A stretch of DNA of 64,000 nt from Microbacterium esteraromaticum (GCF_014084045.1 NZ_CP043732.1:1798001-1862000), one strand, 5' to 3'. Numbered from the stretch's first letter, positions 50,387-58,693 are shown. The notes: generated from the letters alone by a model not told the origin. Numbers and translations: made by a program.

Positions 50387-50531
50387 TACTGCACAAGTAA
50401 TGTGGAGTGTGCAGGCGACTTCTCCGGGTTTTTCGGTACTCTGTCGCAGTTGTGTGCAGAATATGCGTACGCTCCGTGAGCGGCATATGCTGTGCGCGTA
50501 CATCGTTGGGAACGAACCCTTCGGAGGGGAT

Positions 50532-51137
50532 ATGGAGAACGGCGCCGATGCGACGCTGGTGGCTGTCGGCAGCCGGCTGCGCGACATCCGCAAGGAGGCG
50601 GGGCTCAGCCTGCGCGATCTGGCGACACGGTCTGGGATGTCGGCCAGCTTCCTCTCGCTCGTGGAGCGAGGGGAGTGCTCACTGTCGCTGACTTCGCTGT
50701 TCGGCATCGCCCGAGCGCTGGAGATCGATCCCGCAGACGTCGTCGGGGCGGCATCGAATGCGGCTCCGGCTCAGGCCGAGTTCGGGATCTGGCGCGCCGG
50801 CGATCGTCCGAAGCCCAAGAGCGTCGTGGGCGAGCGGGAGTACTTCGCCTTCTCGGCCGCCGTCGCGCAGTCCGGCCTGCGGCCGATCTTCCTCCGGATC
50901 CACCCCACGAAGGTCGCCCTGCCGAGGCTGAGCCACGAGGGCGAAGAGGTCGCCGTCGTCCTATCCGGCACATTGACGTTCGAGCTGCGCGACGAGATCG
51001 TCGAGCTCGGCGCGGGCGACGCCATACATCTCAGCTCGCAGACACCCCATACCATCCTCAACCGCACAGACGGCATCGTCGAGGCGATCTGGCTGTCGGC
51101 AGACGGCGACGCCTCGGCGCATCACCCGTCGTACTGA
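50532..51137 (+). CDS. XRE-family regulator with C-terminal cupin domain
   Basis: The 201-residue regulator has an N-terminal helix-turn-helix (VGSRLRDIRKEAGLSLRDLA then RSGMSASFLSLVERGECSLS, about residues 12-50) and a C-terminal cupin sensor (HEGEEVAVVLSGTLTFELRD and GDAIHLSSQTPHTILNR). Such proteins (SutR/PuuR-like) sense small amines or amino acids and repress transport or catabolic genes. GGAGGGG precedes ATG 50532. It diverges from the peptide-ABC operon and precedes an FAD oxidase, indicating control of both. Confidence 0.9.
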   Translation: MENGADATLVAVGSRLRDIRKEAGLSLRDLATRSGMSASFLSLVERGECSLSLTSLFGIARALEIDPADVVGAASNAAPAQAEFGIWRAGDRPKPKSVVGEREYFAFSAAVAQSGLRPIFLRIHPTKVALPRLSHEGEEVAVVLSGTLTFELRDEIVELGAGDAIHLSSQTPHTILNRTDGIVEAIWLSADGDASAHHPSY

Positions 51138-51174
51138 TCGCTGCACAGCCACCTCACCAGCAAGGAGAACTGCC

Positions 51175-52290
51175 ATGGCCTCGAGCCCCACTGCCATCGT
51201 GATCGGAACCGGCGTCGCCGGCGCTTCGACGGGTTTCGCTCTCGCGAGGCGCGGCGTCGACGTCACCATGATCGAATCGGGGTTCGAGGCGCCGGCGACG
51301 GCCGCCGGCGCCGGGATCATCCAGCCCTGGAGCTCGGCGGTCGAGGGGGGGTACTACCGCTATTACGCGGCGGGAGCCGACTTCTACGACGAGCTGATCC
51401 CGCGCCTGGCCGAAGTGGGCATCGACGACATCGGCTATCGCCAGTCGGGGGCTCTCGTCGTCAACCGCGAGGCGAGCCTTCTCGACGAGGTCGAGGAGCG
51501 CGTGCACAGCCGGATCGGCGCCGCACGTCTCGCGGGCGAGGTGTCGCGGGTGTCCGAGGCGCGTGCGAAGGAGCTCTTCCCTCCGCTCGGAGACGGCTTC
51601 GAGGGCATCCACATCTCGGGCGGCGCGCGCGTCGACGGGCGGGTGCTGCGCCGTGGGCTGCTGGACGCGATCGAGCGGCTCGGCGGAAGGGTCGTCGAGG
51701 GAACGGCGACGCTCGAGCCCACCGCCGACGGACTCTGGGCGGCGGTGGTCGACGGTCGCCAGATCGTCGCTGACAGCATCGTCCTCGCCGCCGGCGCTTG
51801 GACCAACCGCCTGCTGGAGCCTCTGGGCAAGCGGGTCGCGATCGAGCCGCAGCGCGGTCAGATCACCCACCTCCACGTTGGTTCGGTCGATACCCGCTTC
51901 TGGCCGTCGGTGCACCCGATGTCGGGTCACTACATGCTCGCGTTCGACGACTCGCGAGTGGTGGTCGGCGCGACCAGGGAGCCGGGCACCGGCTTCGACC
52001 CGCGGGTGACGGCGGCCGGGCAGCGAGAGGTGCTCGAGAACGCGCTCGCCGTCGCACCCGGCCTCGCCGATGCGACGCTGATCGAGACCCGCGTCGGCCT
52101 TCGCCCGATGCCCGAGGGCACGCTGCCCGTCGTGGGGGCGATCGACACGATGCCGGGTGTCTACCTCAACGCCGGCTTCGGCGCGGGCGGACTGACGATG
52201 GGCCCGATCGTCGGAGATCAGCTCGCCGCGATCATGCTCGGGCAGGCGGATGCTCCTTCCGAGGGGATCCTCGCGCCCGTGCGACTCTGA
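51175..52290 (+). CDS. DAO-superfamily FAD oxidase (DadA-like)
   Basis: The 371-residue protein has the Rossmann motif IVIGTGVAGASTGFALARRG, a central RRGLLDAIERLGGRV, VLAAGAWTNRLLEPLG and a C-terminal TRVGLRPMPEGTLPVVGAID, the conserved FAD-binding end of D-amino-acid dehydrogenase / glycine-oxidase-type enzymes. It oxidises an amino acid or N-alkyl amine, passing electrons to O2 or a quinone. AAGGAGAACT lies before ATG 51175. It is co-transcribed with the XRE-cupin gene (37-nt gap) and complements the frameshifted oxidase at 43370. Confidence 0.86.
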   Translation: MASSPTAIVIGTGVAGASTGFALARRGVDVTMIESGFEAPATAAGAGIIQPWSSAVEGGYYRYYAAGADFYDELIPRLAEVGIDDIGYRQSGALVVNREASLLDEVEERVHSRIGAARLAGEVSRVSEARAKELFPPLGDGFEGIHISGGARVDGRVLRRGLLDAIERLGGRVVEGTATLEPTADGLWAAVVDGRQIVADSIVLAAGAWTNRLLEPLGKRVAIEPQRGQITHLHVGSVDTRFWPSVHPMSGHYMLAFDDSRVVVGATREPGTGFDPRVTAAGQREVLENALAVAPGLADATLIETRVGLRPMPEGTLPVVGAIDTMPGVYLNAGFGAGGLTMGPIVGDQLAAIMLGQADAPSEGILAPVRL

Positions 52291-52336
52291 TCGCAAGAGC
52301 TCGTCGCTGCCGGCCGACTCGGCTGAGTGGGCCTCG

Positions 52337-52342
52337 TAGGAT
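52337..52342 (+). promoter_or_regulatory. Leaderless-type -10 box (TAGGAT) of proC
   Basis: TAGGAT-GGGCGGC-ATG; 7 nt spacing, no separate ribosome-binding site. Confidence 0.4.
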
Positions 52343-52349
52343 GGGCGGC

Positions 52350-53189
52350 ATGGTCGATTCCCTCCCCTCACTCGCATTCCTCGGAGCAGGTTCCATGGGA
52401 GGCGCGATCCTGCAGGGGGTCGTCGCCTCGGGCGTCGCGGTCGACGGCGGCATCATCGCCACCAACAGGACCCGCGAGAAGGCGGATGCCCTCGCGTCCC
52501 TCCCCGGAGTCGCCAGCATCGCCCTGGAGGAGAATCCCGACGGCAACGCCGAGGCGACCGCCGCGGCACGGATCATCCTCGTCGGCGTGAAGCCCGCCAT
52601 GGTGCCCGACCTGCTGCGCGAGATCGCCCCGTCGCTGCGCGACGACGCGATCGTCGTGAGCCTCGCGGCAGGCGTCACGCTGGCGACCTTCACCGACGCG
52701 CTCGGCGATCGCGCGCACACGGTGCGCTCGATGCCGAACACCCCGGCCACGGTCGGGCGTGCCGTGACCGGCATCGCGGCAGGTCCCGCGGCCACCGAAG
52801 ACGACATCGCACTCGTGCGCGCCCTGTTCGAGCAGGTCGGCGCGGTCATCGAAGTGCCCGAGTCGCAGATTGACGCGCTGTCGACGGTCTCCGGTTCCGG
52901 TCCCGCGTACGTCTTCCTGCTGATCGAGAAGCTGACGGAGGCTGCGCGGGGGATGGGATTCTCGGATGCCGATGCCCGACTCATGTCGGAGCAGACGTTC
53001 ATCGGCGCGGCCGCCCTGCTGGCGGCATCCGGAGAGGATCCGGCCGAGCTGCGCCGCCGCGTGACCAGCCCCAAGGGCACGACGGAGCGGGCAGTCGCGG
53101 TGCTGCAGGCCGCCGGGCTCGACGGCGTCTTCGCCGACGCGACCGCCGCAGCCCTCGCCCGTGCGAAGGAGCTCGCTGCCGGCGCCTGA
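52350..53189 (+). CDS. proC: Pyrroline-5-carboxylate reductase
   Basis: The 279-residue cytosolic enzyme makes proline from pyrroline-5-carboxylate using NADPH. LAFLGAGSMGGAI is the NADP Rossmann motif (about residues 8-20); VRSMPNTPATVGRAVTG is the central signature; SGSGPAYVFLLIEKLTEAAR and ASGEDPAELRRRVTSPKGTT are the C-terminal P5CR signature. Length is normal. ATG 52350 is used; an ATG 9 nt upstream would be too close to AGG. The preceding cluster is unrelated. A type C palindromic element follows. Confidence 0.95.
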   Translation: MVDSLPSLAFLGAGSMGGAILQGVVASGVAVDGGIIATNRTREKADALASLPGVASIALEENPDGNAEATAAARIILVGVKPAMVPDLLREIAPSLRDDAIVVSLAAGVTLATFTDALGDRAHTVRSMPNTPATVGRAVTGIAAGPAATEDDIALVRALFEQVGAVIEVPESQIDALSTVSGSGPAYVFLLIEKLTEAARGMGFSDADARLMSEQTFIGAAALLAASGEDPAELRRRVTSPKGTTERAVAVLQAAGLDGVFADATAAALARAKELAAGA

Positions 53190-53222
53190 GTGCGGCTGTC
53201 TGGGGACCCGGGCGCCCGCGAT

Positions 53223-53300
53223 CGAGAACAGGACGGTTGCCCGGGGCAGGACGAATTCCGGGCATCCGGCCTGTTCTGGCGAACGAGCCTGTTCTCAGCG
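53223..53300. repeat. Palindromic intergenic element, word type C
   Basis: Words AGAACAGG (53225-53232) and GGGGCAGG (53243-53250) are followed by inverted CCTGTTCT (53270-53277) and CCTGTTCT (53288-53295). The same two-plus-two plan as the type A and B elements. It lies between convergent proC and the Trk gene. Confidence 0.7.
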
Positions 53301-53327
53301 CCGGAATCGCGAGCCGCGCGGAACCGA

Positions 53328-53990
53328 TTACCGGTCGAGGCCGGCGAAGCGCTCGATGTCGACGTTCGTGCCCGAGACGATGATGAGATCGTGGTTGGTG
53401 ACCACGGTGTTCGCCTCCGCATAGCGGAAGGGCTTGCCGGGGCTCTTCACGCCGACCACCGTGACGCTGTACTTCGACCGCACGCCCGACTCGTTCAGGC
53501 GCACGCCGCGGATGAACTTCGGCGGGTACATCTTCGCGAGCACGAAGTCATCGTCGAAGCGGATGAAGTCGAGCATCCGGCCGCTGACCAGGTGAGCGAC
53601 CCGCTCGCCGGCCTCGCGCTCGGGATAGATGACGTGGTTCGCGCCGACGCGCGCGAGGATCTTGCCGTGCGACTGCGAGACGGCCTTCGCCCAGATCTGC
53701 GGCACCTTCAGGTCGACGAGGTTGGCGGTGATCAGCACGGATGCCTCGATCAGCGACCCCACGGCGACGACAGCGACCTGGAAGTCCTGCGCGCCGATCT
53801 GGCGCAGCGCGTCGATGTTGCGGGCATCCGCCTGAACCGTGTGGGTGACTCGCTCCGACCACTTCTGCACGAGGCCGAGGTCTTCGTCGATCGCGAGCAC
53901 CTCGCGATCGAGGCGGTCGAGCTCGCCGGCGCATGCGGCGCCGAAACGGCCGAGTCCGATCACGAGCACCGGGGCGTCGCCCCGCACCAT
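53328..53990 (-). CDS. TrkA/KtrA-type K+ channel regulatory subunit
   Basis: The 220-residue protein has an N-terminal RCK domain (VLVIGLGRFGAACAGELDRL, NAD(P)/ATP-binding Rossmann motif) and a C-terminal TrkA_C domain (RFDDDFVLAKMYPPKFIRGV, then VVTNHDLIIVSGT). It gates the channel subunit encoded just upstream. ATG 53990 is chosen because it follows the channel stop by 1 nt; a TTG further up is less likely. Confidence 0.88.
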   Translation of the reverse strand: MVRGDAPVLVIGLGRFGAACAGELDRLDREVLAIDEDLGLVQKWSERVTHTVQADARNIDALRQIGAQDFQVAVVAVGSLIEASVLITANLVDLKVPQIWAKAVSQSHGKILARVGANHVIYPEREAGERVAHLVSGRMLDFIRFDDDFVLAKMYPPKFIRGVRLNESGVRSKYSVTVVGVKSPGKPFRYAEANTVVTNHDLIIVSGTNVDIERFAGLDR

Positions 53991-53991
53991 C

Positions 53992-55422
53992 TCAACCAAC
54001 GATCGGCCTTTCGACGGGCAGCGAGTAGAGCTGCGATCGGGAAGTCGCGGCGACCGCCGCGGCGAGTGTCACTGTACCAACGCGCCCCATGAAGATCGTC
54101 ACGGCGAGCACGTAGCTGGCCGAGTCCGGCAGCTCGGCGGTGAGGCCGGAGCTGAGGCCGACCGTCGCGAACGCCGAGATGACATCGAAGAGCACGTCGA
54201 TGATGTCGGCCTTGGTGATCTGGGCGATGATCACCGTCGAGACGGCGACGATCGTGGCGCCCCAGGCGACGACGCTGAGGGCCACGCGCTGCACGTCGGA
54301 GGGGATGCGGCGCCCGAACGCCTCGACAGACGGGCGTCCCTTCGCCTCCGACCAGACGGCGATGGCGAGCACTGCCAGCGTGGTGACCTTGATGCCGCCC
54401 GCGGTGGATGCCGAGCCGCCGCCGACGAACATGAGCATGCAGCCGACGAGCATCGACGATCCGTGCAGGTCGGCGATGTCGATCACGTTGAATCCGCCCG
54501 ACCGGGTCATGGCCGACAGGAAGAGCGCGTTCATCGTGGTCTCGCCGGCATCCATCGAGCCGAACGTGCGGGGGTTGTCGAACTCGAGTACGAGGAAGAC
54601 CGCGGCTCCGACGATGAACAGCAGCACGGTGGTGATGATCGTGAGCTTGGAGTGCAGCGACCACCGCTTCACATGCCAGACGTGCTTGATCAGGGTGTAG
54701 ATGACGGGGAACCCGATGCTGCCGAGGAACACGCCGGTCATCAGCAGCGTGAGCACGAGGTAGTCGTCCGCGAAGACCGTCACGCCCCCCGCGTTGGGCG
54801 TGAAGCCGGTGTTCGTGAACGCCATGGCGGCGTAGTACGGGGCTTCCCAGAGCGCGGCGATGGGCGGGATGCCGGCCCACAGCAAGGCTGGGTAGAGAAG
54901 CACCGCCAGGGTGCCCTCGATCACCAGGGTCGACAGCGCGACCGTGGTCAGCAGCTGGCCGACCTCGCCGAGGCGCACGGTCTGGCTCTCGTTGACCGGG
55001 CCGCCGTGCGCGCGCATCGGGTTGGTGTCGCCGGCGGCGAGCAGCTTGGCGCGCAGCCCCAGCCGCTTGGAGATGACCAGACCCATGACCGAGGCGAGCG
55101 TGAGCACGCCCATGCCGCCGATGTTGACGCCGACGAAGATGACCGCATTGCCGAATGGCGACCAGTGCGCAGCCATGTCGACCGTCGCGAGGCCGGTGAC
55201 GCAGATTGTCGACACCGCGGTGAACAGCGCGTCGCTGAGCGGGGTGACCGTGCGGTCGGCCGACGCGATCGGCAGCGAGAGCAGGCCGGTGAAGAGCAGG
55301 ATCAGCGAGGCGAAGATGATGATCGCGAATCGCGACGGCGATGAGGTGACGAGGTGCTTGACCTGCCTGCCGACGCCGCGCAGGGTTCGCCGCGGGGAGG
55401 ATGCCGACACGATGCCCGACAT
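53992..55422 (-). CDS. TrkH/KtrB-family potassium channel/transporter
   Basis: The 476-residue membrane protein belongs to the TrkH/KtrB K+ uptake family. The four pore-loop repeats are visible, for example TAVSTICVTGLATVDMAA, FTNTGFTPNAGG, SAMTRSGGFNVIDI and AFATVGLSSGLTAELPDS, carrying the glycine selectivity residues. It forms a dimer regulated by the cytosolic RCK protein. ATG 55422 has GGAAAGGGG upstream. The cytoplasmic subunit follows, only 1 nt after the stop. Confidence 0.92.
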   Translation of the reverse strand: MSGIVSASSPRRTLRGVGRQVKHLVTSSPSRFAIIIFASLILLFTGLLSLPIASADRTVTPLSDALFTAVSTICVTGLATVDMAAHWSPFGNAVIFVGVNIGGMGVLTLASVMGLVISKRLGLRAKLLAAGDTNPMRAHGGPVNESQTVRLGEVGQLLTTVALSTLVIEGTLAVLLYPALLWAGIPPIAALWEAPYYAAMAFTNTGFTPNAGGVTVFADDYLVLTLLMTGVFLGSIGFPVIYTLIKHVWHVKRWSLHSKLTIITTVLLFIVGAAVFLVLEFDNPRTFGSMDAGETTMNALFLSAMTRSGGFNVIDIADLHGSSMLVGCMLMFVGGGSASTAGGIKVTTLAVLAIAVWSEAKGRPSVEAFGRRIPSDVQRVALSVVAWGATIVAVSTVIIAQITKADIIDVLFDVISAFATVGLSSGLTAELPDSASYVLAVTIFMGRVGTVTLAAAVAATSRSQLYSLPVERPIVG

Positions 55423-55493
55423 CGTTCCCCTTTCCTCCGGTGGCCGGCGTCGTTCGCCGAGCCTTCGTCATGGTACTCCGGTGCGGTGCCGAC

Positions 55494-55499
55494 TACCCT
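55494..55499 (+). promoter_or_regulatory. Leaderless-type -10 box (TACCCT) of ArsR gene
   Basis: TACCCT-GAGGGG-ATG, 6 nt spacing. Confidence 0.5.
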
Positions 55500-55505
55500 G
55501 AGGGG

Positions 55506-55916
55506 ATGACCGACATCTTCGACGTGATCGCAGACGGCACGAGGCGAGACATCCTCCGGCTGCTGTTGAGCGAGTCGTCCGAAGGGGGCACGAGCGTCAC
55601 CCAGATCGTCAGCCGCCTGGGTATCAGTCAGCCCACCGTGTCGAAGCATCTGAAGGTGCTGCGCGAGGCGCAGCTCGTGACGGTTCGCGAAGACGGTCAG
55701 CGTCGCTTCTACAGTCTCTCGGCCGGGCCGCTCGAAGAGGTCGACGACTGGCTCGTGCCCTTCCTCGTCGACGCGTACGGCGATCAGGCGCCCGAGATCG
55801 ACATCCCGTTCGCACCGCTGCCGGCAGCGACCGCGCATGCGGCCGAGGTCGTCGGCCGAGCGGCGGCGTCGGCCAAGCACGTGGTGACCACGGCCCTGAA
55901 GAAGCTCGGCACCTGA
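55506..55916 (+). CDS. ArsR-family winged-helix regulator
   Basis: The 136-residue protein has an ArsR-type DNA-binding domain (FDVIADGTRRDILRLLL, TQIVSRLGISQPTVSKHLKV, FYSLSAGPL) and a 40-residue C-terminal extension with DAYGDQAPEIDIPFAPLPAA. No metal-binding Cys pattern is present. Many ArsR-fold proteins without metal sites respond to other signals. The ATG 55506 start is preferred because TACCCT lies 6 nt upstream. It stands between the K+ genes and the ABC exporter, and a target cannot be named. Confidence 0.85.
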   Translation: MTDIFDVIADGTRRDILRLLLSESSEGGTSVTQIVSRLGISQPTVSKHLKVLREAQLVTVREDGQRRFYSLSAGPLEEVDDWLVPFLVDAYGDQAPEIDIPFAPLPAATAHAAEVVGRAAASAKHVVTTALKKLGT

Positions 55917-55952
55917 GCCGGACCCGCCGAACGAGGCGGGCCCGGCCCGGCG

Positions 55953-56756
55953 TCAGCGACGAACGCCGCGGCGTCGATACAGGGCGTTGCCCCACGCGAC
56001 GGCGCCGACGATGATCGCGACGCACCAGACCACGGCCCAGAGCGGCTCGCTCGTGAGCGTGTTCCCCAGCAGCAGACCGCGGATCGTGTCGATGATCGGG
56101 GTGAGCGGCTGCAGCTCCGCGACGGGCTGCAGCCATTCGGGCATGCTCTCCACCGGCACGAACCCGCTCGAGACGTACGGCAGGAACAGCAGCGCGAACC
56201 CGTAGCCGTTCGCCGCCTCGGCGCTGCCCGCCGCCAGGCCGATGGCCGCGAACAGGTAGGTGATGGCGAGGATGTACAGCGCGATGAGGGCGGATGCCGC
56301 GATCCACTCTCCCGGGGATGCCGAGGGGCGGAACCCCATGAGCAGGGCCACGCCGACGACGATCGCGGTTGCGAGCAGGTTGCGTATCAGGCTCGCCACC
56401 ACGTGCCCGGTGAGCACCGCGCTCGCCCGCAGCGGAAGGGTGCGGAACCGGTCGATGATGCCTGATGACATGTCGGTCGCGACGTACACGGCGGTGGACG
56501 AGGCGCCGAAACCCGCGCAGGTCAGGATGATGCCTGGCACGACGTAGTCGACGTAGCCGCCGCCCGGATCGATCGCTCCTCCGAAGATCCAGGTGAAGAC
56601 GAGCATGAGCATCACGGGCAGCAGGATCGCCATGAGCAGCGATTCGCCGTCGCGCAGCGACCGGCGAAGGCTCCGGTCGATGAAGACCGCTTCGGCGGTC
56701 AGGCCGCGAAGCCGCGGACGGATGCCGGGTGCGGAGGCGTCGAGGAGGGCGGTCAT
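55953..56756 (-). CDS. ABC-2-type transporter permease
   Basis: The 267-residue protein has six membrane segments of the ABC-2 type (LLMAILLPVMLMLVFTWIF and four others) and the loop FRTLPLRASAVLTGHVVASL typical of drug/daunorubicin-type exporters. It starts at ATG 56756, overlapping the ATPase stop (ATGA). It works with the ATPase encoded just upstream in transcription. Confidence 0.88.
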   Translation of the reverse strand: MTALLDASAPGIRPRLRGLTAEAVFIDRSLRRSLRDGESLLMAILLPVMLMLVFTWIFGGAIDPGGGYVDYVVPGIILTCAGFGASSTAVYVATDMSSGIIDRFRTLPLRASAVLTGHVVASLIRNLLATAIVVGVALLMGFRPSASPGEWIAASALIALYILAITYLFAAIGLAAGSAEAANGYGFALLFLPYVSSGFVPVESMPEWLQPVAELQPLTPIIDTIRGLLLGNTLTSEPLWAVVWCVAIIVGAVAWGNALYRRRGVRR

Positions 56757-57658
56757 GCTGATTCCTTTCGTGATGAGGTGAGCGGGGTGGTCCGAGCCGA
56801 GGACGGATCTCCGGTGAGCGCGAGGAAGACGTCGTCGAGTGAGGGGGTGCGCAGGTGCAGCGCGCCCTCGACGAGGCCGATCGAGTCGAGCGCGGCGCGG
56901 ATCCCTGCGATCGTGCCGTCGGTGGGCAGGCTCAGCAGCAGGGCCCCGTCGGCGTTCTCCACCTCGACCGAGGTGCCGCCGATGCGGGCCTTGAGCTGCG
57001 CAGGTGTGCCCAGCCCGACGATACGTCCGCTGTCGAGCACGGCGATCCTGTCGGCCAGCTCATCGGCCTCCTCCAGGTACTGGGTGGTGAGGAAGACCGT
57101 CGTGCCCGCGTCGGCCAGGGAGCGGATCAGATGCCACAGAGTGCGTCGGCTGCGGGTGTCGAGACCGGTGGTGGGCTCATCGAGGAAGAGCACCTCGGGT
57201 GCGACGATCAGGCTCAGCGCGAGATCGAGGCGTCGGCGCATTCCGCCGGAGAACGTGCCGACCCTGCGGTTCGCCGCCTCCTCCAGATCGAGGGATTCGA
57301 GCAGCTCGGCGGCGCGAGCGCGAGCCGAGCGGATGCCGAGGCCGCCGAGCCTGGCGAACATCGTGAGGTTCTCGGATGCGGTGAGCATGTCGTCGACCGC
57401 AGCGGACTGCCCCGTGAGGCTGATGCGACGGCGCACCTCCTCGGGCGAGACGACCACGTCGTGGCCGGCGACGGCGGCCGTGCCGCCGTCGGGTCGGACG
57501 AGCGTGGTCAGGATGCTGATGGTCGTGGTCTTGCCCGCGCCGTTGGCGCCGAGGAGCGCGAAGATCTCACCCCTCTCCACCTCGAGGTCGATTCCGTCGA
57601 GCACGGTGCGCCCCCGGTACTGCTTGCTCAGCGCTGTCGCGTGGATGGCGAGCGGCAT
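56753..57658 (-). CDS. ABC exporter ATPase (DrrA-like)
   Basis: The 301-residue ATPase has Walker A GANGAGKTTT, signature FSGGMRRRLDLALSL, Walker B EVLFLDEPTTGLDTRSR and the switch region TTQYLEEADELAD typical of DrrA-type drug exporters. The C-terminal DVFLALTG segment is part of the DUF4162-like tail. ATG 57658 is preferred to an upstream in-frame start at 57682 because AAGGGG is 6 nt before it. It is divergent from the TetR gene at 57739, which likely represses it. Confidence 0.9.
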   Translation of the reverse strand: MPLAIHATALSKQYRGRTVLDGIDLEVERGEIFALLGANGAGKTTTISILTTLVRPDGGTAAVAGHDVVVSPEEVRRRISLTGQSAAVDDMLTASENLTMFARLGGLGIRSARARAAELLESLDLEEAANRRVGTFSGGMRRRLDLALSLIVAPEVLFLDEPTTGLDTRSRRTLWHLIRSLADAGTTVFLTTQYLEEADELADRIAVLDSGRIVGLGTPAQLKARIGGTSVEVENADGALLLSLPTDGTIAGIRAALDSIGLVEGALHLRTPSLDDVFLALTGDPSSARTTPLTSSRKESA

Positions 57659-57671
57659 GGCATCCCCTTCT

Positions 57672-57732
57672 GTGTATGGCAAATACTGTTTATGACGCTA
57701 ACACGCTGTTTATGACATACACAACCTATGCT
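57672..57732. promoter_or_regulatory. Tandem TetR operator and leaderless-type promoter
   Basis: CTGTTTATGAC occurs at 57686-57696 and 57706-57716, exactly 20 bp apart. GTGTATG (57672-57678) and CATACAC (57716-57722) flank it as an inverted pair. TATGCT (57727-57732) is 6 nt before ATG 57739, and ATGC..GCAT around TTGAC includes that start. Confidence 0.65.
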
Positions 57733-57738
57733 TGACGC

Positions 57739-58665
57739 ATGGCCGACGACGAGACCGACCTTCCCCGCGGCATCGCACTGGCATGGGGCATCGCGGCGGA
57801 TCCGCAGCGCGGGCCGAAGCGCGAGATGAGCGTCGAGCGCATCGTCGACACTGCGGTGGCGCTGGCCGACGCCGAGGGGATCGGTGCGGTCTCGATGGCG
57901 GCCGTGGCCGCCAGACTCGGGTTCACGCCGATGTCGCTGTATCGCTATGTCAGCGCGAAGGACGACCTGCTGCTGCTCATGCAGGAGCACGCGACGGGCC
58001 TGCCGCCCGAGGCGCATCGCGAGCAGGTGGGGTGGCGGGCGAAGCTCGAGTCGCTCTATGACGCGGCCGTCGCCGTCTATCTCGAGCACCCCTGGATACT
58101 GACCCTTCCCATCACAGGCTCGCCCGTCACGCCCAACAGCTCGGCCTGGCTCGACGCATCGCTCGATGCCCTCGGTGAGACCGGGCTCAGCCCGACCGAG
58201 CGCATCGGTGTCGCGCTGGCTGTGATGGGGCAGGCGCGGTGGTGTGGCATCGTCTTCGCCGGCTACACCGAGCAGGCCCGCGCGACGGGTCTGAACGCCG
58301 AGCAGATCTCTCAGCAGGAGTCGGCGCTCTTCGACCGTGTCATCACCGCCGACGAGTTCCCCGCGCTGCGCGCCGCCGTCGACGACGGTGTCTTCCTCGA
58401 CGACTCCGACACGTTCCGGTTCGGTCTGCATCGCCTGCTCGAGGGCGTGGCGGCTTACGTCGACGAACGCGCAGCCGGTGCCGGACCTGTCCCTCCCGTG
58501 CAGTGGCAGAGTGAAGACCCGCCGCAGGTCCTCGCCGACAAGAAGGTGCGCGAGAAGCGGAAGGCGCTGCGCGAGGCCGAGAAGGCGCTGCATGCGGCTC
58601 GCAAGGAGGAGCGGCTGGCCCTGCGCGAGGCTCGCGCCCGTGCCGCGCGCGAAGGTGGAGCCTGA
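57739..58665 (+). CDS. TetR-family regulator with charged C-terminal helix
   Basis: The 308-residue protein has a TetR DNA-binding domain (SVERIVDTAVALADAEGIGA, then MAAVAARLGFTPMSLYRYVS) and a C-terminal ligand domain of the TetR_C type (GLSPTERIGVALAVMGQARW). The last 45 residues (REKRKALREAEKALHAARKE and following) form an Arg/Lys/Glu/Ala-rich helix or coiled coil not usual in the family. It is divergent from the ABC exporter. It likely senses the exported compound. ATG 57739 lies in the promoter palindrome. Confidence 0.88.
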   Translation: MADDETDLPRGIALAWGIAADPQRGPKREMSVERIVDTAVALADAEGIGAVSMAAVAARLGFTPMSLYRYVSAKDDLLLLMQEHATGLPPEAHREQVGWRAKLESLYDAAVAVYLEHPWILTLPITGSPVTPNSSAWLDASLDALGETGLSPTERIGVALAVMGQARWCGIVFAGYTEQARATGLNAEQISQQESALFDRVITADEFPALRAAVDDGVFLDDSDTFRFGLHRLLEGVAAYVDERAAGAGPVPPVQWQSEDPPQVLADKKVREKRKALREAEKALHAARKEERLALREARARAAREGGA

Positions 58666-58693
58666 GCGCCCGGAGTCGCAGCAGCCACACGTG

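Noticed and set aside
55401..55505. Upstream extension of the ArsR gene
   Set aside because: The added residues are Pro/Cys/Arg-rich and unlike ArsR proteins; the HTH domain starts right after ATG 55506 and a -10 box is 6 nt upstream.
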